Shown here: piece after piece, positions 48,201-63,056 of the stretch
How the letters are laid out: the number at the start of each line of letters is the position of its first letter
Numbering within the stretch: position 1 is the first letter of the stretch
Source of the DNA: Phascolomyces articulosus
Lineage: Eukaryota > Mucoromycota > Mucoromycetes > Mucorales > Lichtheimiaceae
Reading direction: 5' to 3'
Length of the DNA stretch: 64,000 nucleotides
NCBI GenBank assembly: GCA_025677815.1
Contig: JAIXMP010000003.1
Span: 744,001 to 808,000, forward strand
The notes under the pieces: generated by a model
What the model saw: only the letters and a program-made list of their open reading frames with translations
Told to the model about the DNA's origin: nothing
Databases searched by the model: none
Position numbers and translations under genes: made by a program

Positions 48201-50233
48201 GAATGTGTGCATGTGGGAGCCCGCGCTTCTGAAATTCCACCGTATGAACATGGGCAATTACCCGGCCTAAAACCATATCCTTTGTAAGGTCATTCATTAA
48301 TTGCTTGAGCTTTAATCTAAAAACGCGTGTGCTAATGTCTGGACGGTCAGGTTCACGTTGGCCTGGTAAAAGGGATTGTTGAATTTCTGGCCAGTTTGGA
48401 TTGCATGTGAAGGTTATAAAAAGGTCGGGTTTGCCAAAACGGTGCACAATACTCATCGCATCTTGATACAATTGTTGCATATGTCGAGGAGAGCCAATAA
48501 AAGATGATGGCAAAATAACACGTCTTCCAAGAGCTACCATATTATTATCACCAACATCCATAGCATCAGCTACACTACGATACAAATCAGATCGTATACT
48601 TTCTTGATTATAGCGGATATAACCTAAACGATTTGCTTCCAATTTGGCGTACATATCAACAATATATTGTTGAAACAATTTTCCAAAGCGATGAAGATCA
48701 TTTGTATTATTGTTATTATGAACACAGATCATGAGACGATATTTATAAAAGTCCATTGGGGTGATGTTGCGATTATTTGCTCTTGTATTGATGGTCCATC
48801 CTTCATCTCCTATTTATCATTTTATTTATTCTATTAATAATACAATATCTCAATCGTCACCCTTAGATCAATTAACTAAAAACCTAAACACACCTCGAGG
48901 AAAAATAAGAACATATTGAAGTGGATCATAAAAATGATGTATCTCACTGATCCGTTCTAACTGATTGGATCTGGTTCTCAATACAATATCTCGATTCCCA
49001 ATATTTTCATCGTCATGATTACCCACAATAATAATTCCAACTTCCCCAGCAGTAGGTGCATTGTAACGTCGATGATCAGGGGTATTTTCGGATCTAATAA
49101 CCATCCTGACATTATCAACGCCACGTTGATGTGCAATTTGTGCCATATTTTGAAAAGATCGAACGAATGGATTTATATCATGCATAAGTGTTTGCAATGA
49201 TTGGAGAGTATTGTTATCAAGTTGTACATTTGAAACAGCTTGTCTATTTGCTGTTTCTGTAGCTTGTTGTTTGGCTGTTTCGGTTGCTGGATCGTGTATA
49301 TAAATTTGTGCAAATGTTGGTCTATTATCATCAGCTGGTAATAAAGAGCCAATTCGATGATAAAGACTTCCATGAATACGAAAATTATATGCTCCTCCTT
49401 GCATATTAGCAACAGTCTGATCAATGTTGACTCCAAGGGATGTAAAGCTTAACGCACTGTTATAAGCACGGATGTACTGACGAAAATGGGTAGAGACTGT
49501 GTCACTACCGCGTAAGAGTTGAGAAATTGCAGGTGGGGTTGAGTTTAATGGAGGAAGTTCAACTGCTCCTTCCTGACAGCAAAGTTTGAATCTTGGATTT
49601 CTAACCGAAGTTTCGGAAGTACGTTCTTCGATAAAGAGTTGAGCACGGCAATGATTACATCCAGTATCCATAAGACCAAGAGTATGATGTGGTGGGAGGA
49701 CAATGCTGGAAATACGGCCAATATTATGAAATTGGATCACATTTATATTTTTTATACTTAATACAATTAATAGCTAATATCATATGAATAGATGAAAAAA
49801 AAAAATTTATCAGGCTTACGCGTTGTTGTCTATTATTTATATTATTATTATTATTGGCGTTATTATTATTAACATTTGCAGTAGATTCAGCATTAGCATT
49901 GTTGTTGGAATTGTGATTGGGGCATGAATGATGTGTACTCCGTGAAGGGCCTTCTTGACCACAGCTTGCACAAACAGGTACACGAACTATGTGAGCAGTT
50001 TCAGAATTATCGCTATTATTTGCACGATTGTTAGGGCAAGAGCTATGGGTACTGCGTGAATGACCTTCTTGACCACAGCTTACACAAACAGGTACAGGTA
50101 CAACACGCGATTCATTATAATCACGCTCTTCATTTTCGCGCATTGCTATTCTGTTTGGATTAGCAAGGCAATCACGATGATTGGTGCGCTGATGGCCGGG
50201 CAAACCGCAATTGTTGCAAATGGGAGTTGACAT
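45256..50233 (-). pseudogene. Helitron Rep-helicase gene with one nonsense codon and two frameshifts
   Basis: Exon 1 (50233-49820) codes three tandem zinc knuckles of the form CxxCGxxGHxRxxHxxC (CNNCGLPGHQRTNHRDC, CVSCGQEGHSRSTHSSC, CASCGQEGPSRSTHHSC) plus an Asn-rich linker. Exon 2 is 49773-48894. Exon 3 runs from 48809 and holds the Helitron-like N domain, HUH nuclease (GLPHAHILLIL) and paired tyrosines (YKYVYKGHDRA). The PIF1 helicase has Walker A DGPGGTGKTHLF, Walker B VIVWDEASM, FGGDFRQ (last exon from 46229, VLPVIPN) and motif VNKAQGQTFDSVGLY, AMSRVR. Lesions: in-frame TAG at 47494-47496 where relatives have Trp; a frame change near 46885-46895; another near 45615-45625. Three lesions in about 1450 codons suggest recent inactivation. 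Confidence 0.88.
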
Positions 50234-50614
50234 GTTGAAGATAAAGAGAAATTTATAAAGATTGTATTACTTTAGAGTATAGAAAAGAAAAAGTGCTTTC
50301 CACTTTCATAACTTAAATATACATATGAACCTAACAATGTAAAAAAAAAAATTATTGGCGGAGTATTCCCTTTTTTGTAAGAAACAAAACGTAAGTCGTA
50401 AAAACCTAGTGATTTTAATAATATAGAAAGATATAGATATAGAATATCAATTGATGTTGAATAAATATCACTGCTTTATTTCAATAAAGGCTTGGAATGC
50501 TTCTTATTTTAAACATAGGGAATTTATTAAGCGCCAATGTTCAATGATAGCAAGAATTAGCTATGGTGCACGACTTCAGAGGCTCGTATGCTTCTTGCTA
50601 AAGCTGCTAGTCTA

Positions 50615-51524
50615 TTAGTAATGGTTGGGAAAAAAAAGAACACTATATGTTGTTGTTATTGCTAATAATAGATCGTCCTCATCAAAAATACATACTTTCA
50701 TTTCAAACTTATCCCCACCCATATCAGTGATACCGGGTGTTGTTGAAATAAGCATTAGTCGTGTAGTATTTGGAGGTATTAGATCCTTGAACTGTACACT
50801 TTTATATCCCAATACAGCAGGACGATATTCTTCATTAATATTTCCTTCAGTTATTTGTGGATAATGATTCTGTTGATGCGGTGTATTATTGTATAACGAT
50901 GTTGGTGATGCATTTTGTTGCCTGCAACAAAAGTTAATATGAGATCACCGATCCACCGGTCATCCGGAAGTGTGAAATGAGACAGGTATTTGTCACAAAC
51001 AGTTTGTTTCTTTTTTTCTTCTGTTATGGCATCAATGACATTTTGAAGTAATGAAATGGCCTTTACTTCCTCAGAATATAATACTGTTGACTGTTGTATT
51101 ACCAAATTAGCACCATTATCATTATCAGCAGCAGCAGTATTTATGCTACTGAGAGGCACCGATGTGGTTGACCAATTTTTCCTAAAGACATCATCTGGAT
51201 GAACTACTGTGGAACCAAATTCATGATAATAAGGTAAATTCAAGGTAACTTCGGTTGTGCATGTTGCAATGTAATCATCAACATTGTATTCTGAAGGAAC
51301 TCTGAGTAAATGGATATAGTCGTTGCTATCTCTGTTTATTCTTTCTTTTGATTGCTTTAACGTTTCTGAACCTTCTTCAATCAGATGAATATCGGAAAGG
51401 CCCTTCAACTACACAGGGACCAGTAAGGTTTCGTTGATAAAATGGCTTGTGAATGTTGCAAGGTTCCTATAACGGAACCAATCCATCACAATCTTTAGCA
51501 TTAAGGTAGTAAGATAGGTTGCTC
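50615..51524 (-). pseudogene. Decayed protein-coding locus of unrecognised family
   Basis: Coding-like minus-strand blocks continue from about 51524 to 50615 with frame breaks. Blocks: LSYYLNAKDCDGLVPL, an in-frame stop, CNIHKPFYQRNLTGPCVVEG, FRYSSD; then after a frame change LIEEGSETLKQSKERIN, LLRVPSEYNVDDYIATC, LNLPYYHEFGSTVVHPDDVF; then after a probable intron (acceptor TTTGTTGCAG at about 50925) YRPAVLGYKSVQFKDLIPP, STTPGITDMGGDKFEMKV. The 51408 frame is open for 185 codons. The composition and ordered hydrophobic blocks look like a former gene, perhaps a DNA-binding or beta-sandwich protein, but I do not recognise it. It lies beside the expected 5' end of the Helitron, so it may be host sequence or captured cargo. 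Confidence 0.45.
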
Positions 51525-53759
51525 CTATATAAACATTTAAAATGATAGATTCCTCCTCGATTCAGAGTAACATTATCGCCTTGCTTTTCAATTCAACAAC
51601 CATTGCTATTATTGATTATAACATTATTGCCAACCTTCCTAATTATCGGTGTTTCTATTAATTGAAGATATAGATTTAAATTGATGATGGCATATTTTTA
51701 GTGTTGTTAGTATCATATTACAATACGGTATAGGTTGCAATTTTAATAGATTTCATGCTATGTACAAAAAAATGCATATTTATAGTATACCAAAGGGAAA
51801 AATAGATATTATACGTACCACTGATGACGAACCACCAAAACGATTTATCTCTTGCTAAATTTATTGCTTAATTTATCAAAGTCAGCATATGCAAATACAA
51901 AATTGGACATTTATACTGATCGTTCCACTGTTTCACATAGATAGGATATAAATTATTTCCGTGTATATATACTTACCTTTCTACCCAAAAGCTGAAAGGT
52001 ATAGAATGATAGTCGACCCACAAGAATCTCTACAACTTCCGATAAAATTGACTTGTTCGTCATTTATGACATGCCCTTGTAGTTCCTGACTGTCAAAGAT
52101 GGTTTCGTGGACAGCAATACTAGTAGTAGACGTAATGATAATAATAATGTTGTACTGTTGACATTGAAACAATTTCTCTTTATATATGATTAATATACTA
52201 TTATAAGAACTCTGCATAAAGTACATATACTACTCGAAATTCATTGATTATCTTCCTTTCTATTAATAATATTATACATATATTGGTCCAGTTGTTTGAC
52301 CTTCATTGGGTTGTTTAGTAGTATAATTATATTACATTGTTACATTTAAAGTTTTGCTTGGGTTTCTTGATGCAGTATAGATAAAAGAAGGTCGGCGAGC
52401 ATTTTATCATCTGATTGCCGTTATCTTCAATATGCGCTATGCATACATAATGCCACATCTACCATTATCCATTACCAAGGACGACTTCGTTAAGGTGATC
52501 TCTGACACTTAATGAGAGAATACATCCTTAATATAAAAGTAATGCGTATTAGTACTTTACTTTTAAGAGTTTATTATTATTCACACATCCATCGGTTAAG
52601 TAATAGCAATGGATATTGTCATGACACGCCATCCTTTTGATGAGATTCCATGCATAACGATAGCTGATGATGCAAATTATTATTAGCAAGTACTTAGCGT
52701 AGTAGAAATACTATGTTAAGCCTGTATATAAAAAAATATGTAATCAAGATGATAAAAGATCTATGTAAGACAACATTATGGTTTACAGTATCAGAGCATA
52801 ATACGCATTTATTAATAGAACTCGTATTTTATACTACATATTAAGCTTTCTTTTTTTTTTGCAGAGATTTGGTATTATTAGCAAAAACGATGATGCATAA
52901 TAGTATGTAAATTTATATATACCTATAAAAGTTTTAAAAAAATCTTGTCATTATTATATATATTATATTTATATGTAAGATTCTTAAGACAATTCTTTTA
53001 GCAATCAGTTTATCTCTGCTACTTAGTATATTACATAATAAACACATGCACGATGATTAAAGGTACATCACTGTTCTTATTATTGGACTATTTAATTGTA
53101 TCACTGTTTCACCTGAGGAATTATGACGAGTACTATGAATGTATATTATCATTAGCGGTTTAATTATATATCCATCAAAAGAAAAATGGCTATTCATCGT
53201 TGATTAAAGAAGTAAACTGTTTATGGAAACCAATTTTATGCATCCATGAGTCGGACTCGTAAAATGAAGTTGATGGTATACGCGTCATGCGCTCGATATT
53301 GCAAGATCTAATATGCAAATATCCATCCCCTTTTGTTATAAATCACAGATAACAAGCTTTATAAAAATAAAAGTGTGGCATTAGATTTAAGATGATTGAT
53401 TTCTCTGATGGTTTTTGATAGAAGCCGGTTTGCTTGCTGTTTTTCAATAAATAGCCAACAAAAAACAAAAAGCATTTGATCACTTTATTATTTTTAATTA
53501 ACAATGAAGATTATGGTATTTCAATTGTGTGATAATATATAATAATTCCCAAGTATATGTGATGATGTATAATGCTGCTTTAAATTACATACACAGAAAG
53601 GGTGTGAGAGAATCAAATTTGGCAACAGGTGTTTCGCAAAATGCTGCTGGTTTCAATTCTCGTTCCACTGTTCTTTCTCTTCTCCCCTCTCGCCTTTTTT
53701 TTTCTAGTCTTTTTTACTTTTTCTCTCTTTCCTTCCTCTCTTCTTTTTTATACTCTTAA
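51525..53759. other. AT-rich intergenic region before YME1
   Basis: No supported gene. A minus-strand 81-codon ORF (51981-52226) and an overlapping ATG-to-GTAAGT exon-like stretch are not convincing. Pyrimidine-rich sequence at 53660-53755 precedes the YME1 start. Confidence 0.5.
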
Positions 53760-56739
<2,980 letters not shown>

Positions 56740-56899
56740 AAAAAACCATAATAATAAACAGCCCACCTTTTCTCTCACATGCACATTTTTAACCCAATCC
56801 AATCTAACCCACACACTCACACAACATACTTGCATTCATTCTCTCTTTTTTTTTAGTTCAATAGATGACTAATTTTCTTTATTTCTTTTCGTTTATATA

Positions 56900-57363
56900 T
56901 CAATTCATCATTTTATTCATAAAAAGCCTTTCTCCCCACTTTTTTTTTATTAACAACGTTAACTCACACGTATATTGGTCGGAGAGGGAAAGATGAGCGG
57001 AACCATAAAAAAAGTTGTGACTGTAATGAGAAAAAAAAGGTATAAATAAGTGAACTTGGTTTGCAAAATCCTTTTTTTTTTTCTTTAGACGAATCTTCCA
57101 GAATTTGGAAAAGATGATGATCTTTCCTTTGGCCTGTTGAACGATCAAGCTTCCACGTTTGGGTACATGGTTCTGCTGTGTGCTTTGTGGGAGGTCTGAA
57201 GAGACACGCTGAGGCCTTTTAACCATCCTTAACAGCGTGGTTAATACTGATCTGATTATAATACCAACTGGAAACACAAACCCCATTATTTTTATAAATA
57301 AAAAAAGAAAATGAAAATGAAAAAAAAAAGATATACACCTAAACATGGTACTGGTGAATTCAT
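56900..57363 (-). CDS. Possible small basic protein, two exons
   Basis: Exon 1 57363-57339 (MNSPVPCL) has a GTGTAT donor; exon 2 starts at 57267 after TTTCCAG and is open to 56900, giving up to 130 residues. The first 70 residues look protein-like (GIIIRSVLTTLLRMVKRPQR, HVPKRGSLIVQQAKGKIIIF); the rest, after KKKKK, reads like AT-rich sequence, so the true end may be earlier through another intron. It converges with YME1. A plus-strand frame over the same bases (57090-57200) is also open. No family recognised. Confidence 0.3.
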
Positions 57364-58818
57364 ATTATTGTTGTGGTTCATGCTTTAATTACTACGATAC
57401 CGTATAGAAAAGGCCAATGTGCTATTACATTTTGCTTTTTTCTTTTTGCTCGAAAAATGTTTTTTTTTTCGCTGCGACCATTTCAAAAATAAGCCACCAG
57501 AGTGACGAATAAATAGTTCGGTCCCTGAATTGTGGTCGAACATGCCCCATTTACCGAAACCATCATGCCGACTGAACTATTTCAATATGCAAATTGCTAA
57601 TCAAAAGCTTATTTCCTTTTTCCCTAATCTCTCTCTCTCTCTCTCTGTTTGTGTGTTTATTTGTCGTCTCTGGCATCTCTCAATGTAATGACAGATGTTA
57701 TAACAACAACAACAACAACACAATGGACAATGTATAATATTTCATACACTCTTATGAGGATGAAAATGATTATATATCAAATATAATACATACATATTAT
57801 CATTTATATATAGAAAGAGAAGGGGCGTGCTGTGCTGCTGCCCTTGCGGATGTTGATCCTGGTGTTGTCCTTTTCCTCTACTTGCAGAAGCAGATCATTC
57901 TCAAACACAATAAAAAACTTGTGCTACTACTTCTACTACTATTGATAATACCATGATTACTATCATTACATAAATCTCCAACTATTACTTTTATTATCAT
58001 TCCAACTACTAATAATATCATTGACTATACTGCTCCTATACAGTAATAACTTTCTTTACTTTTTATTTCTATTGCTTAAAACATAAAAACAGTCTATGCT
58101 TTTTTAGATACATAAAAATTGGATGGCTGTACTTTTATACAATTATTATGTGGTGCGTAGTGATCATCAAAAATCAGTAGAAATGTGTACCACTTTGTTT
58201 GTGTGATAATAAGAATATTTGCGTATAAAGTATCTCCAACATCATATTTGTAAGAGGAACGAAAAAAATTGCATTAGGTTGTACTAGCTGTTATCAAGTT
58301 ACATATGAGGTACCAAAATCCGTTTGAATAATAAAAAGAGTTGAAACGCTTTCACCTCCTGCCATTATTGAATGATTTTCCTTTTCATCAAACGGATGTG
58401 GATAATATAAGAAAGGTAGTATTATTACATTAGTATGTTATCATTAAAAATTAAATCATAGCATTTAAATAACTATAAGAGTATTAACTTAAGGCCTATC
58501 ATTCTGGTTTCTGCATCTAAGCATGATTCAAGTTGTACGTAGCACTTAACGAAAGAAATGAATATATTATATAATACGTACAAAGTTCTCACTCAATATA
58601 CGTTCCTTTTTAAAACAATGGGATGGCAAGTTGTTAATTTCTGACTCTTCTTATTTATTTGCTATATTACTATCGTTATTCTCGTCGTATTCTATATATT
58701 TCCAACGTTACTTTTTTTATAAATTATTTTATATCTCTCCTGTTAATTTTTATATTTACTAAGATAAGCATCAGTTCACCACTGGAATCTTCATAGAGGG
58801 TCCATACTGTACTTGTAA

Positions 58819-59133
58819 TTGGGCGATTTGCCGCATCACCATCGATATTATATAAGAGAATTCAGTGAGTCTGCTATGGTACGATGTGACTTACGTTATA
58901 TTTTTTCCATTCGTTTCGCACCAATACAAAAAAAAATATGCAGTAGCACACATTATTGGGTAATACAACTAGTTTATAAACTGTATATGATGTTATTATT
59001 AGGTAAACTTCTTTGTAAGGGACCAGACCTTGTACTTCATAGTGGTGTTAAAGTCAGCACAATAGAAGGTAAAAGAACAATGGGAGTTTATTTAATGTCC
59101 ATGTTTGGAAGAAATGTATCTTTTCCTCGTTAA
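58819..59133 (+). pseudogene. ORF relic of unknown family
   Basis: An open frame of 104 codons without splice partners. Its second half (LVYKLYMMLLLGKLLC, STIEGKRTMGVYLMSMFGRN) looks protein-like and resembles uncharacterised proteins that I believe are common in Mucorales genomes; the first half does not. It may be a fragment of a repeat-associated gene. Confidence 0.22.
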
Positions 59134-59850
59134 AATATAGCACATTATTTATGATTGTTGAACTGCTACGTATATATATTATATACACTCTTATTTTTTT
59201 TATAAAAAACACTCCTTGAACACTAATCGTATCTAATGTCGGAATTCAAATTTATATATCACCTCTAATTTGTGTTGTTCATGTAAAAGATTATTCATGC
59301 ATATTGCCATTATTTGATGTTTTGAGTATATTTCTCAACAATATGATGCAACATATATAAATACCATAATAGCCTCTGCCATAAAGCTCTTCACCAAAAT
59401 GATGACCTCATATGTAATAACACTGTAAATAACTAAAGTTATGTACGACGAGAAAAAAAACTCTGCGATCGACGAGTTCAATAGATCTCGAATAGAAGAC
59501 CCACTCAACCCAATTTTCCCAGACTGCTATTTTTGGACCATATTATAAATTCTTTTTAATTCTGTCATATTTTATAATAATCTCATAACACTGTAAAAAA
59601 TCTGTTACCCATTTTCTCCGTTACCTGGAATTTCTCCTTTTGACACTTGTTGAAGAAAAGGAGTATTGGGTAGAATTACAGTAACGTACCAGCAGAAAAG
59701 AGGTATCGTAGAAAAAAAACAGCAAAAATGTACCTCATTACTACGCAGCAACAATGCATCCAGGTAGTAATAAGCATTCCATAATTCTTTAAAACACAAA
59801 CAACTTACAATAATAAATACAGTTGAGGACAAGAAGATTTCGTACACTAA

Positions 59851-60230
59851 TGTCGTAGTAAAACTCCTTTGTATTACTACTACGTTTCCTTTTTGGATAC
59901 TTCCTGTACCGTTATTTCAATTCTTCTTTTATACTTCTTTAACGCGCAGTAACTTCTACTTGGCATTATCACCTTATTCTTATTATTAGCGTTATTTCCA
60001 ATATGTGCAGCATTTATTAAATATTATTATCCATCGCCCATTATCCATCCTACCCGCAGTAAGTTAGGAAAACATATAAATATTCTCTCATCCTTCAACA
60101 ATAAAATGACCCGTTTTTACGCTATCTCTTAATCCATCTAATAGTCTTTATTCAACTGCTATCCTTTTTGAACTATATTATTTCAATTGGCTAAGGTACT
60201 AACCGCCAAAAATAATTACGACACTAGTAT
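59851..60230 (+). repeat. Diverged dispersed non-coding repeat, copy B
   Basis: Matches copy A (4282-4665) in three collinear blocks: TGTCGTAGTAAAAC at 59851, a block with ACATATAAATA, CTCATC and TTTTTACGCTA at about 60071-60125, and CCGCCA followed by ATTACGAC at 60203. About 70 percent identity by eye within the middle block, much less between blocks. Confidence 0.45.
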
Positions 60231-61333
60231 ATATTTTATCATAATCTACTTCTAGCCAAGTACAGAAATTAATTTTAAGTACTATCTGGCATTGAATCGA
60301 TTAGGTGAAAATTTATAAATTTATTATTGTGGAAGACTAAATTGACCTACGCCTATAGGCATATGCTCGCTTCCTTGCGACACTTTGTGGTATTATTATG
60401 CTGCTTTATATGTAAGCGCCAACAAAGTTGTTATGCAGACCACTTAACGTGCCACAATAGTAGGCACATTTCGGATTTTCAATTGAGTGTTATAAAAAGA
60501 CGCCATCTTTCCTGTAGCGCGATTTTCTCTTCTTCACTTTGATCTGAATTCGGGTCATCCGTGTGGCAGTGTATTTTTTTCAGCAAAACAGAGCAAATGA
60601 AGTCTCATGACACTGGTTTATTGCTAATTAAAAAACACTCATCCATGTACTATGTTGAAGAGTGCAAAATGCAATTTTTTCTGGCTTTTGGCGTCCCAAT
60701 AAAAATAAAAATAAAGATTACATTTCATTTTGTTCGCAGTGTTGGAATTTTTTTAGTCTCATTAATAAATTATTTGCATATTTTTATTTTTATAAAATAG
60801 CATCGTTTGAATGAAATTGATACAAATTCCTAATGTTTCCGAGTGCACGGACCATATCAACAAATTATCCATTCAATGACCTGCAGTACCATGTCTCTTC
60901 GAAGACCTTTTTTATTCAGGCACGCCCCTTTTATCCAACATCTGAACACCTCAAGGGTAAATGTCATAAGTTAGGTCCAGTGTGATACTGAACTTTCTAA
61001 TACTATTTTTTTTTATTTATCAAGTGTTTTGATGAATCTTTCAAGTAATACCATGTTCCATTGAATTTAAATTTGGAGTCAACGACTTCACTTTGAAATC
61101 AACAAAAGGTAGAAATGAAGTTGTCACGTGAAAACACGAAAACGCTTTTTTTATGTAGTTTTATAACAAAGCGAAAGCAGGAGATGCTTCATGGGCAATA
61201 CATGATTTAATATCATTAACATATTCCTCTTTTTTACGATGTACCTTGCTTTTATAAAAAAATATTTTTTCAAGCAGTTCTTTCGGTTTTATTGTATGAA
61301 AATAGTATTATATGTACAAAAATAAATTCCTAT

Positions 61334-63056
61334 TTATTTTATTTCCAATTGCATTACAATTCTTTCAGTATTATCACCAAGCAACTTTTTCTTTTTTGCA
61401 GCCTCTGCTTGTTCTTTGCGACGCTTTTGCATTTTGAATAACATGGGTTCTATAGTGGATAAACCAATCCAGGTAATCAAATAGCCCCAGAAATGGATAT
61501 AATGGATACTCTTCCATACTATAAGAGTACGTGATAGATATAAAAGTTCAAATGATCCCACCAAGATTCCTCCTAGCATAAAGGTGACAAGGTTACCAAT
61601 AATATCATACGCTTTTTTCCACACTGGTAAAGGTTGAGTGACATCCTCTGCTGACATCACTAAAGGCCGGACAGCTCGTCGCACACGACGGCCTAACATT
61701 TGTATCAGACCAATGTTACAAAACAGAACATAATATCCTGGATGATAGCCGTGCCATATGCCAGAAACAATATAAGTAGCCATCAAAGCATGTCCACTAG
61801 ATTTCTTCTTGGTTTTAGTGCCTCCACTGGCGTTTGCTGAAGGTGGTGAAAGTCTTTCATATACATAATGTCGTAACCAATTAGTTGTACATCGGTTCCA
61901 TCGGGTTGAGGTATTTTGCATGGATTGTGAAGTTTCGACAGCAATCCAGTCAGCGTTTGTTAAACGATCCCATCGATGTTTTCCATCCTTGATGCCATTA
62001 TAACCAAACTGTGAAAGAACACAACTTCCTTCTGCTAAGCCCCATACACAGTAAAACTTACAGCGCCATACGAACCCAGTAATATAAATATACAACAATC
62101 TATAATAAAATATCAGGTGATGCATAATTATTAACAACAATAGCAATAATTTCTGTGTTACCACATTACCTCTCTTCCTTTTTTCGTATTCAATTATTCA
62201 TTTATAAATACCTCTTGTGGAATGGAAGCGTCAAATAATCATTTTCCAATAAGCGATAATAGTTGTAAGTGGGTCCAACAAAAGCGGTTATGCTTGCAAA
62301 AAGTACACCAAAGAGAACCAATCGAATGGTTGGTTTGTAAGGCGAAATCTTCTTATCGGGTGACAAGAAAAAGAAATTGGTAAATCGATAGTATTCCATG
62401 TATTCACATGTTGGTCCAACAAATAAACCTCCAAAGTAACAGAGCCATCCAAAATATTCAATCAAGCTAGGATATCGATCAATTTTCATTTGCTTATTAT
62501 AATCCGTGTTTCCACCTACTCGACCATCCAACACATTAAAACCGAACGAAGATAACTTAATGGCTCCCATCATCAATACACCAGAGTAATCAAGCTTGGT
62601 ATCTCCTTCGTCCCCTTGAATTTGTCGAATAATATGACTATGATAGTTTATAAATAAAATAAGATGGGCATGCACCATGAAAATACTCAAAAAGAAAACG
62701 ACCATTCTACTTTTAAACCAAAACAGAGATATTTACCAAATGGACATGCTTATTAACACTACTACAAAATTTATACCCGGACCATTTTTGGCACGATAGG
62801 ATCGCATCCAATAGTAGGTAAACAAAGATGTAATAACAATATGCAATGCACCCACATAAAGTTGCAAAACAAAAACGAGTGCAAATACCGCATATGCAAT
62901 CGAAAGTAAATGTCGACTTGTTGGATTATCTGCTGGTAATCGACGATAAACTTCTGCTAAGGGGTATGTTGCTAGTAAACAAGCAATTAATTTGATATGG
63001 TCTGCGGCAACTTGATCACCAAGCATACCAGCGACCGTTTCAAAGAAATCATCCAT
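61334..63056 (-). CDS. ALE1: MBOAT lysophospholipid acyltransferase, ALE1/LPT1 type
   Basis: Reacylates lysophospholipids with acyl-CoA in the ER membrane. Three exons (63056-62737, 62709-62212, 62099-61334) sum to 1584 nt, 527 residues, the family size. The 27-nt first intron (62710-62736) is very short and should be checked; its boundaries were chosen to keep phase. Many hydrophobic segments are present. MBOAT landmarks: IEYFGWLCYFGGLFVGPTCE, YMEYYRFTNF; WRCKFYCVWGLAEGSCVLSQ; NTSTRWNRCTTNWLRHYVYE (active-site Asn region) and the catalytic His in YIVSGIWHGYHPGYYV. The C-terminus is basic (KRRKEQAEAAKKKKLL), as in ALE1. The start is the first ATG, MDDFFETVAGMLG. Confidence 0.9.

Larger units (their letters stand above)
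44550..50440 (-). mobile_element. Helitron rolling-circle transposon, autonomous-type but damaged
   Basis: The gene content (zinc knuckles, HUH Rep, PIF1 helicase in one protein) defines a Helitron. Read on the minus strand, the 3' end is CTAG at 44553-44550 followed by T (A at 44549 on the plus strand), as expected for insertion between A and T. GC-rich hairpins lie directly upstream. The 5' end, which should begin TC after an A, lies beyond the start codon at 50233 and could not be fixed; 50440 is a rough guess. Total length near 5.9 kb is typical. No target-site duplication is expected for Helitrons and none is seen. Confidence 0.85.
57364..61333. other. 4 kb AT-rich intergenic region
   Basis: Contains a (CT) run at 57629-57646, an (AAC) run near 57703, a possible ORF relic (58819-59133) and one copy of the dispersed repeat (59851-60230). 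Otherwise nothing supported on either strand. Confidence 0.55.

Noticed and set aside
45256..50233. Considered a host PIF1 DNA helicase gene
   Set aside because: The helicase is fused to a Helitron-like N domain with an HUH nuclease and flanked by Helitron termini, so it is transposon-borne.
51981..52226. Minus-strand ORF and an overlapping exon-like stretch (MTNKSILSEVVEILVGR then GTAAGT)
   Set aside because: Short, two competing frames, no homologous family recalled; could be more of the decayed locus at 50.6-51.5 kb but cannot be supported.
53529..53759. Plus-strand ORF of 76 codons just before YME1
   Set aside because: Second half is translated pyrimidine-rich leader (Ser/Phe/Leu repeats); YME1 starts at 53760 in better agreement with its exon chain.
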